Assembly (NCBI GenBank): GCA_030620935.1
Contig: JAUXIP010000015.1
Coordinates: 1 to 13,050 of the forward strand
Length of the DNA stretch: 13,050 nt
Origin: Deltaproteobacteria bacterium
Lineage (GTDB): Bacteria > Desulfobacterota_B > Binatia > UBA9968
Direction of reading: 5' to 3'
Below the pieces are notes generated by a model. That model had not been told where the DNA came from. It saw only the letters and a list, made by a program, of their open reading frames with translations, and made no database searches. This document shows, in pieces, positions 7,568 through 12,432 of the stretch (within the stretch, counting starts at the first letter, position 1; the number at the start of each line of letters is the position of its first letter). Both the position numbers and the translations under genes were made by a program.

Positions 7568-8365
7568 CTAGTTTCTAAGCAAAAGAACCGCCCCGCCTAC
7601 AATCAGACAATAATAGCCAAAATAACCGAACTTTCCTTTCACGATAACTTTGAGGAGAAAAGAGATGGCCCATAGTCCGGTGAGCAGGGCGACAAGCACG
7701 CCGAAGCCGTACGGGATCAAGTCGGTCACGGTGGCCGATTGGAGGTCTCTCGACTTCACGAGCACCGCTCCTAAAACTGCTGGTATGGAAATGAGGAATG
7801 AAAAGCGGGCCGCGATATCGCCCCGGATTCCGAGAAACATCGCTGTGGCGATAGTATTCGATGACCGTGAGATGCCGGGCAGTATGGCGAAAGCCTGCGT
7901 GGTGCCGATCAGAATCGCATCCCGCATATTTAAATCCCCTGCTTGGCGGGTGGCCCTGGGGGCCAAGGTCGTGCTCAACAGCAGGGTCCCGTTTACCAAG
8001 AGGCCCCACGCCGCAACGGTGGGAGAGGTAAAGAGAGGCTCCACTGTCTTCTCCAAGATCAAGCCGATGATACCCGTGGGTACCGTGGCGACGACGATCA
8101 GCCAGAACCAGGTGCGAGCAGGAAAGGGATTGCTCTGGACCTCCTTGCCTACGAGAAAGTAGAGCAAACATCGGACATCGCGCCAGAAATAAAGAATCAC
8201 CGCCAAGAGCGTTCCCAAATGGAGCATGACGTCGAACGTCATGGCGTTTTTATTGAAGGTGGTGAGGTATCCCTGGGCGATGACCAGATGGCCGTCGCTG
8301 CTGACCGGCAAGAACTCGGTGATCCCTTGAATCGCTCCCAGCAAAAACGCATCCAAAAAAGCCAC
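7568..8365 (-). CDS. uppP: Undecaprenyl-diphosphatase UppP (BacA)
   Basis: UppP removes one phosphate from undecaprenyl diphosphate at the membrane, recycling the lipid carrier for peptidoglycan and other envelope polymers; overproduction is known to give bacitracin resistance. The 265-residue polytopic protein has both signatures: QGITEFLPVSSDGHL (13-27, with Glu17 and His26) and PGISRSSNT (163-171, with Arg167). The first motif has Asp where many homologues have a third Ser. The start is GTG at 8365, four bases after the rnj stop; GGAG in the last rnj codons can serve as ribosome site. Length and hydrophobic profile are normal. Confidence 0.95.
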   Translation of the reverse strand: MAFLDAFLLGAIQGITEFLPVSSDGHLVIAQGYLTTFNKNAMTFDVMLHLGTLLAVILYFWRDVRCLLYFLVGKEVQSNPFPARTWFWLIVVATVPTGIIGLILEKTVEPLFTSPTVAAWGLLVNGTLLLSTTLAPRATRQAGDLNMRDAILIGTTQAFAILPGISRSSNTIATAMFLGIRGDIAARFSFLISIPAVLGAVLVKSRDLQSATVTDLIPYGFGVLVALLTGLWAISFLLKVIVKGKFGYFGYYCLIVGGAVLLLRN

Positions 8366-8369
8366 GGCC

Positions 8370-10025
8370 TTATGTCTCCATGATCAGAGGGAGGATGACC
8401 GGGCGGCGCTTCAGAGTCTTGTTGAAGTAACGTCGAAGGGCTCTACGCACTTCTTCTTGCAACTCCGCCGGGTCCGTCCGAGTCTCTCGATTGATGCTGT
8501 TTAAGGTTTCTAAAACCACCTTCTTGGCATGCTCTAAAATTTCTCCCCCCTCATCGGCGCGCATAAAACCTCGCGAGATGAGATCGGGGCCCGCCACCAG
8601 CTCGCCGGTTTGTTGATGGATGGCCATAACGGCCAAAACCATTCCATCTTCCGAGAGATGGCGCCGGTCCCGAATAACGACGTCGCCGACATCCCCCACG
8701 CCGCTTCCATCGACAAAAACTCTTCCGGCAGAAACGGAGTCCACCTTTCCGGCGCTCTCCGCCGTCAGCTCCAAAACCTCGCCGTCCTCCAGGAGAAAGC
8801 AGTTCTCCGACGGGACGCCTACCTTTTGGGCCAGTTGGATGTGTCGCACAAGTTGGCGGTACTCACCGTGGATCGGGATGAAGTATCGCGGTCGCGTGAG
8901 TTGAAGCATGGTTTTCAGCTCTTCCTGGCTGGCATGGCCGGATACGTGGACATCCGAGACCTTTTCGTAGTGGACCTCGGCCCCGCGGCGATAGAGGTGG
9001 TTGATCAGATTGCTGATGGTCTTTTCGTTTCCGGGGATAAATCTCGAAGAGAGAATGACCGTATCCCCGGGCTCAATATTGATCGATTTGTGATCGTCCA
9101 AAGCGACTCGGTGCAGAGCGGAAAGCGGCTCCCCTTGGCTGCCGGTGGTTAGAAAAGTTATTTGTTCCCGGGGAATAGCCTGCCACTGCGTCCTTTCGGT
9201 GAGGACCTGCTTCGGGAGGCGGAGATAGCCCAGGTCAGAGGCGATCTGGGTATTGTTGATCATGCTTCGACCGCTGAAAACGGTCTTGCGCCCATAGCGC
9301 TCCGACAGATCGATGACCTGCTGGATGCGAGGGATGCTGGAGGAGAAAGTGGCGACAAAGATTTTTCCGGAGCATTTTTGAAAGATCGCTTCCAGATTTT
9401 TTCCCACTTCACGCTCCGAGCGGGTATAGCCCTCTCGCTCGACGTTGGTCGAGTCGGAGAGCAGTAAAAGCACCCCTTGCTCTCCGTAAGCGGCGAATGA
9501 CCGGAAATCGAACAACTCGCCCTCCATCGGCGTGTGGTCGATCTTGAAATCGCCGGTATGGATGACGATCCCTGCAGGAGTGTGAATCGCCACGGCCAGA
9601 CAGTCGACCAAACTGTGGGTCACGCGTATGCCTTCGAACTTAAACGGTGCCAGCTCCATGACATTCCCCGCCTTGATTTCCGTGAGATCCGCGGTCTCGT
9701 CAAGATTGTGCTCTCGGAGCCTGTGCCGCAACAGGCCGAGGGTAAGGCGGGTGCCGAAGATCGGGACGGCAAGCTGCTTTAGAACATAGGGCAGAGCGCC
9801 CATGTGATCTTCGTGGGCGTGGGTGAGGACGACGGCTTTGAGTTTCTTCTTTTGTTCCAAAAGGTAGCTGATGTCGGGAATGACCAAATCGATGCCCAAT
9901 AGATCGGTGCCTGGAAACATCACGCCACAATCGATGGCGATGGCCGACTCGCCATACTCCAGGACCATCATGTTCAATCCAAACTCGCCCAACCCGCCCA
10001 ACGGGATTATTCTAACTGGCTCCAT
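8370..10025 (-). CDS. rnj: Ribonuclease J (metallo-beta-lactamase/beta-CASP)
   Basis: RNase J combines 5'-3' exonuclease and endonuclease activity in mRNA decay and rRNA maturation. The metallo-beta-lactamase fold supplies THAHEDH (68-74; His69, His71, Asp73, His74), His137 in RVTHS, and Asp159 in HTGDFK. The beta-CASP domain spans roughly 210-345 (KIFVATFSSSIPRIQQ, TTGSQGEP). HVSGHAS (360-366) and IPIHGEYR (383-390) complete the active site. The C-terminal domain (about 450-551) is present, giving a normal 551 residues. AAGGA lies about nine bases before the ATG at 10025, and plsC ends 13 bases upstream. RNase J is common in Firmicutes and several deep Gram-negative lineages but absent from enteric bacteria, which bears on the likely host. 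Confidence 0.96.
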   Translation of the reverse strand: MEPVRIIPLGGLGEFGLNMMVLEYGESAIAIDCGVMFPGTDLLGIDLVIPDISYLLEQKKKLKAVVLTHAHEDHMGALPYVLKQLAVPIFGTRLTLGLLRHRLREHNLDETADLTEIKAGNVMELAPFKFEGIRVTHSLVDCLAVAIHTPAGIVIHTGDFKIDHTPMEGELFDFRSFAAYGEQGVLLLLSDSTNVEREGYTRSEREVGKNLEAIFQKCSGKIFVATFSSSIPRIQQVIDLSERYGRKTVFSGRSMINNTQIASDLGYLRLPKQVLTERTQWQAIPREQITFLTTGSQGEPLSALHRVALDDHKSINIEPGDTVILSSRFIPGNEKTISNLINHLYRRGAEVHYEKVSDVHVSGHASQEELKTMLQLTRPRYFIPIHGEYRQLVRHIQLAQKVGVPSENCFLLEDGEVLELTAESAGKVDSVSAGRVFVDGSGVGDVGDVVIRDRRHLSEDGMVLAVMAIHQQTGELVAGPDLISRGFMRADEGGEILEHAKKVVLETLNSINRETRTDPAELQEEVRRALRRYFNKTLKRRPVILPLIMET

Positions 10026-10038
10026 AGATCACACGTCC

Positions 10039-10806
10039 TTATGCTGAGGCCTTTGCCGGAAGCGAGGCATACGCCACATCGAACCCTTTGCTGGGAGATC
10101 CGGCATGCTGCTGCGACTGAGATTCCATGATTTCTCGTACCTGGTTTAAAAGGCTCTGTAGATTTTTCGGGTGGCATTGGTCCGAGGGAATGGGGTCGTT
10201 GACGATGACCTCGACCTCCCCCTTTTTGACTCGCCAGTCTCCTTTTGGCAGGACAGCTCTGCTTCCTTTGATGGTGACAGGGACGATCGGCGTTTTTGTT
10301 TTAACGGCGAGCAGAAAGCCGCCCCTTTTAAATGGCCGAAGGTCTCCGCCGCGACTACGGGTCCCCTCGGGGAAAAAGGCCACCGAGATGCCGCCCTCGA
10401 TCATTCTTTTCGCTTTCCTGAGGCTGGTCATAGCCTGAGAAGGGCGGGCCCGGTCTACGATAATGTGCTTCGATGCCCAAAGCGCCCATCCGAACACAGG
10501 AATAAAAAGCAACTGCTTCTTGGCCACCCAGCGGATCTGGTAGTCTGGCAGACTTTCGACGAGCACCGGCATATCGATGTTGCTTTGATGGTTCGCCATG
10601 AAAATGTACGGCCGCTTGGGGTCGAGACGGTCCAAGCCTCGAACTGTCAGGCGGACACCAATGATTTTTAACACCGACCAGCTCCAGAATCGCGAGATTC
10701 GGTAGGCCAGCTTTCCCATTCGGTCGAAAGGGGCCAGGGGAAGAATAATGAGACCCGTCGGCAAGGAGACCAAAATGAAGAGGATCACCTTGAAGAAATA
10801 ACTCAT
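10039..10806 (-). CDS. plsC: 1-acyl-sn-glycerol-3-phosphate acyltransferase (PlsC family)
   Basis: PlsC acylates lysophosphatidate at sn-2 to give phosphatidate, the branch point of membrane phospholipids. Acyltransferase motifs appear in order: NHQSNID (72-78, catalytic HX4D His73 and Asp78), the VAKKQLLFIPVFG segment (94-106), FPEGTRS (145-151) and VPVTIKG (175-181). A hydrophobic helix (about 5-25) anchors the N-terminus. The ATG at 10806 is preferred over an in-frame TTG one codon earlier; neither has a clear ribosome site, the upstream bases being T-rich. The last 35 residues form an Ala/Ser/Gln-rich tail of no recognised kind. It is the first gene of the seven-gene minus-strand unit. 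Other acyltransferases of the family share these motifs, so acyl-acceptor specificity is inferred. Confidence 0.9.
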   Translation of the reverse strand: MSYFFKVILFILVSLPTGLIILPLAPFDRMGKLAYRISRFWSWSVLKIIGVRLTVRGLDRLDPKRPYIFMANHQSNIDMPVLVESLPDYQIRWVAKKQLLFIPVFGWALWASKHIIVDRARPSQAMTSLRKAKRMIEGGISVAFFPEGTRSRGGDLRPFKRGGFLLAVKTKTPIVPVTIKGSRAVLPKGDWRVKKGEVEVIVNDPIPSDQCHPKNLQSLLNQVREIMESQSQQHAGSPSKGFDVAYASLPAKASA

Positions 10807-10868
10807 CAAGAAATAAAACTTGTTTTTAATGGCGGCTAATAATCCAAAAAATCAAGGAAAAACAACTC

Positions 10869-10897
10869 ATTGTAGTTTACGAACGGTGAAAAAGCAA
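10869..10897 (-). promoter_or_regulatory. Candidate promoter of the plsC-rnj-uppP-ftsK-lolA-rimO-dksA unit
   Basis: On the minus strand, TTGCTT (10892-10897) and TACAAT (10869-10874, five of six) are 17 bases apart. Transcription would begin about 55 bases before the plsC ATG. No other good promoter was seen in the short gaps of the following genes, so this may drive all seven. Confidence 0.45.
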
Positions 10898-10911
10898 TCG
10901 AAGTTCCGCTC

Positions 10912-11001
10912 GGGGGCCTGCCTCTCGCGCCGAAAGCAATAGAGCTGTGGTTATTCCGAACCGTTCCGTCTCAGTGCTTTCAGCTTGTTCGGCAGGCCCC
11001 C
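10912..11001. other. 90-base nested inverted repeat, possible structured RNA
   Basis: GGGGGCCTGCC (10912-10922) is exactly reverse-complementary to GGCAGGCCCCC (10991-11001). Inside it, GCCGAAAGCA (10929-10938) pairs with TGCTTTCAGC (10975-10984) with one mismatch. Further in, GAG (10942-10944) pairs with CTC (10970-10972), and GGTT (10949-10952) pairs with AACC (10959-10962). The whole folds as one long interrupted hairpin on either strand. Size and GC-rich closing stem recall small bacterial SRP RNA, but the GGAAG-type conserved loop is missing on both strands. No T-tract directly follows either end, so it is not a standard terminator. Strand and function are unknown. Confidence 0.5.
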
Positions 11002-11037
11002 TCACTCTCAAGAATCAGCTTTGTAAAGAATTCCATC

Positions 11038-11121
11038 GCCTCCGGGGTCAAGGGGGGTCGGGAGTCTTCGAGTTAGGACTCCCGACCCCTTCCGAGACGC
11101 TGAAGACTCGCTCCCCGAGGC
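11038..11121. repeat. Strong 13-bp hairpin with alternative pairing partners
   Basis: GGGGTCGGGAGTC (11054-11066) is perfectly reverse-complementary to GACTCCCGACCCC (11077-11089), leaving a 10-base loop, and two G-T pairs can extend it. A competing pairing exists between GAGTCTTC (11062-11069) and GAAGACTC (11102-11109). CCTCCGGGG just left of the hairpin can pair, with one bulge, with CCCCGAGG on its right. No T-run follows on the plus strand. It lies between the plsC and ssb promoters and is unexplained. Together with the 90-base repeat it fills the 432-base gap 10807-11238, where I see no credible protein gene. Confidence 0.55.
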
Positions 11122-11157
11122 CCTTAATTTAAGATGCTTCTGCGGCGGATTTTCTTA

Positions 11158-11184
11158 TTGACTAAAAAATTTTCCGGCGATAAT
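11158..11184 (+). promoter_or_regulatory. Candidate promoter for ssb
   Basis: TTGACT (11158-11163, five of six) is followed after 15 bases by GATAAT (11179-11184, five of six); spacing is slightly short. It lies about 55 bases before the ssb start. Confidence 0.35.
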
Positions 11185-11238
11185 GTGAGAAAAGGTTCTC
11201 TTTGAGTTTTTGTGCTTTCTTGGCTAAGGGAGGCCTCT

Positions 11239-11664
11239 ATGTCGGTTAACAAAGTCATTCTTATCGGCAATCTGGGAAAAGATCCGGAGGTGCGCTTTAC
11301 CACCAACGGCCGGGCGGTCGCGCGCTTTCCCATCGCCACGTCCGAGTTTTGGAATGATGGCGACGGCAACCGGCAGGAGAGAACCGAATGGCACAATATC
11401 ATCGTCTGGGGCAAACAGGGCGAGACCTGCGGCCAGTATCTGGCCAAGGGGAGACAAGTCTTCGTCGAGGGAAGCATCCGCAGCCGCTCTTACGATGACA
11501 AAGACGGTAATAAACGGTATGTGACCGAGATCATAGCCCAGAGAGTTAGGTTCTTGGGAGGCGGCGGTGGAACCCGCGTGGCGCCGGAAGCCGAAGGCGA
11601 ACCCTCCGGAGAATCCTCTTCTCAGAGCCAGACCCCGCCTTCCGAAGATGACATCCCGTTCTGA
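11239..11664 (+). CDS. ssb: Single-stranded DNA-binding protein SSB
   Basis: SSB coats single-stranded DNA in replication, repair and recombination and recruits partners through its C-terminal tip. The ATG at 11239 is selected because AAGGGAGG (11226-11233) is five bases upstream and the protein then begins [19 protein letters not shown], the standard OB-fold start; an upstream in-frame ATG at 11212 would add nine unlikely residues. The OB fold covers about 1-105, with [23 protein letters not shown] and [22 protein letters not shown] short Gly/Ser/Pro/Glu linker leads to the acidic tip EDDIPF. At 141 residues it is somewhat short but complete. It is the last chromosomal-type gene before the cassette array. 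Confidence 0.97.
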   Translation: MSVNKVILIGNLGKDPEVRFTTNGRAVARFPIATSEFWNDGDGNRQERTEWHNIIVWGKQGETCGQYLAKGRQVFVEGSIRSRSYDDKDGNKRYVTEIIAQRVRFLGGGGGTRVAPEAEGEPSGESSSQSQTPPSEDDIPF

Positions 11665-11767
11665 CCACCGTCGGATAAGAAGTACCCCATCCACCACCCT
11701 ACGACGACAATACAACAGCCTCTGCAGCCCTCAAGCCCTGCTGTGACCAGGGCCCAGCATCTACCTG

Positions 11768-11932
11768 GATATACTGCGGGCTGATATCGGGATATGCTGC
11801 GAGATTCGCAGTGTATCGCTGGAAACGTGAAATCAGCAAAGGAATGATAAGTATTGGATATTACTTGTGATTCTATTATATTGGATGCTGGATAGTTCAG
11901 GAGATATACCGCGCGATTTAATGCAGTATACT
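11768..11932. repeat. Five imperfect copies of a GATATACTGCG motif
   Basis: Copies on the plus strand are GATATACTGCG (11768-11778), GATATGCTGCG (11791-11801) and GATATACCGCG (11903-11913). Inverted copies are GATACACTGCG (complement of 11807-11817) and a core match TATACTGC (complement of 11923-11930). Copies two and three form the hairpin around GAT. The first two plus-strand copies are 23 bases apart. Confidence 0.6.
11854..11882 (+). promoter_or_regulatory. Candidate promoter reading into the cassette array
   Basis: TTGGAT (11854-11859, three of six) and TATATT (11877-11882, five of six) are 17 bases apart. The start near 11889 lies about 50 bases before the first cassette junction, where integrons usually carry a common cassette promoter. 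The -35 is weak; TATTAT at 11874-11879 is an overlapping alternative -10. Confidence 0.3.
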
Positions 11933-11938
11933 TATTAG

Positions 11939-12426
11939 TTGGGCAGAGATTGAACAATGAAGTTTATTACTAACGCTAAAATTAAGATCCTCCCTCTGCT
12001 CACCTTGGGATTTTTTCTAGGTGCGATGAGCTGGGGTATCGTGTCTCTTGTTTCTGATCGATTTGAGCCATTCGATAGCGAAATCGGGTTTTTGACTGGA
12101 CAAATTATGTTGTCCGCAGTGGCTTTTGGAGTTGGCTATCAGCTTGGGATTCGGGAAATTTTCATTTTGGTTTTTAGTGCGTATGTGGGAATGAACGTGT
12201 ATGCCTACTTATTTGGCGGATCGGAACAAAAGGCATGGTTTTTCTTAGGTTTAATCACCACACTTTCATTGATTGTTTTCCCTACAATAATTGGGCTTTG
12301 TGGGCGATTGTTAAACTCTGTTCTTTTGAAGTTTGGAAAACGAGCGTGATAGTCCTGCCCAACAAAGCGCTCCTGCCGACTGGGCATCTTAAGGAGTCTA
12401 ATAGTGCCGGCGGCAGAGCGTAGGCG
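11939..12426 (+). mobile_element. Integron gene cassette 1 (488 bp)
   Basis: The cassette runs from the base after the G of GTTGGGC (11938) to the G of GTTAGGC (12426), the positions at which integron integrases cut. It contains an 18-base leader, one reading frame filling most of its length, and an attC beginning seven bases after the stop, the usual compact layout. Its first bases (TTGGGC) are complementary to the left core of its own attC (GCCCAAC). A free circular form would thus rebuild a perfectly paired outer box. This match is independent support that both junctions belong to the same cassette. Confidence 0.85.
11957..12349 (+). CDS. Unknown cassette-borne four-helix membrane protein
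   Basis: I do not recognise this 130-residue protein. It has four clear hydrophobic segments, at about 11-32, 46-64, 67-86 and 93-115, joined by short loops. A basic N-terminus (MKFITNAKIK) and basic C-terminus (LLKFGKRA) suggest both ends face the cytoplasm. An acidic stretch, DRFEPFDSE (34-42), lies between the first two helices. There are no enzyme motifs, and a single Cys (115). The start lacks a strong ribosome site; only AGAGA (11945-11949) lies seven bases upstream, common in cassettes. Base composition is visibly AT-richer than the operon genes, consistent with a separate origin. The gene ends seven bases before the attC. Function cannot be inferred; small membrane proteins are frequent in environmental cassette arrays. 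Confidence 0.8.
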   Translation: MKFITNAKIKILPLLTLGFFLGAMSWGIVSLVSDRFEPFDSEIGFLTGQIMLSAVAFGVGYQLGIREIFILVFSAYVGMNVYAYLFGGSEQKAWFFLGLITTLSLIVFPTIIGLCGRLLNSVLLKFGKRA

Positions 12427-12432
12427 TTAGGC
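12357..12432 (+). other. attC recombination site (76 bp)
   Basis: The left core GCCCAAC (12357-12363) fits RYYYAAC and the right core GTTAGGC (12426-12432) fits GTTRRRY. Between them, CGCTC (12368-12372) pairs with GAGCG (12416-12420), and TGCCG (12374-12378) pairs with CGGCA (12411-12415), leaving C12373 unpaired: the extrahelical base that marks attC hairpins. The unpaired spacers are AAAG on the left and TAGGC on the right. A further stem, GGCA (12383-12386) with TGCC (12405-12408), closes a variable loop. Length is within the known range. The pattern distinguishes this from an ordinary terminator. Confidence 0.92.

Larger units (their letters stand above)
11665..11938. other. Spacer between ssb and the first cassette, repeat-rich, no gene seen
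   Basis: No credible protein gene is present. A short hairpin with no T-tract, GCCCTG (11735-11740) against CAGGGC (11748-11753), may end ssb transcription. The right two-thirds is visibly AT-richer than ssb and holds clustered GATATACTGCG-like motifs, nested palindromes and a promoter candidate. It ends at the recombination core GTTGGGC. No integrase gene or remnant was recognised. Confidence 0.6.
11752..11944 (+). other. Possible attI-like or long degenerate attC site
   Basis: The right end, GTTGGGC (11938-11944), fits the GTTRRRY core. GCCCAGC at 11752-11758 is one base from its complement. Inside these, TATACTGC (11770-11777) pairs exactly with GCAGTATA (11923-11930). GCTGAT (11780-11785) pairs with ATCAGC (11832-11837), and an 11-bp hairpin with a GAT loop lies at 11792-11816. 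The order recalls the R and L boxes of an attC, but 193 bases is long, the left spacer is 11 bases, and the left core lacks the AAC. It could equally be an attI remnant or coincidental palindromes. Confidence 0.3.

Noticed and set aside
10912..11001. Small SRP (4.5S) RNA
   Set aside because: The closing stem and size fit, but the conserved GGAAG loop with its asymmetric partner is missing on both strands.
10979..11036. Tiny minus-strand frame starting MEFFTKLILESEG, considered as a leader peptide
   Set aside because: GGAGG is only about two bases from the ATG, the frame ends within the 90-base hairpin, and there is no run of regulatory codons.
11054..11089. Rho-independent terminator
   Set aside because: The stem is strong, but no T-run follows on the plus strand and no gene ends immediately before it on either strand.
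10947..11132. 61-codon plus-strand frame starting with GTG in the plsC-ssb gap
   Set aside because: It runs through both inverted-repeat structures, has no ribosome site and no recognisable composition.
11622..11957. 111-codon minus-strand frame across the ssb end and spacer, considered as an integrase remnant
   Set aside because: The translation is Cys/Ser/Tyr-rich with no tyrosine-recombinase motifs, and it overlaps the ssb C-terminus.
12350..12432. Ordinary transcription terminator after the membrane-protein gene
   Set aside because: The interrupted stem, extrahelical base, unpaired spacers and terminal RYYYAAC and GTTRRRY boxes fit attC, and there is no T-tract.
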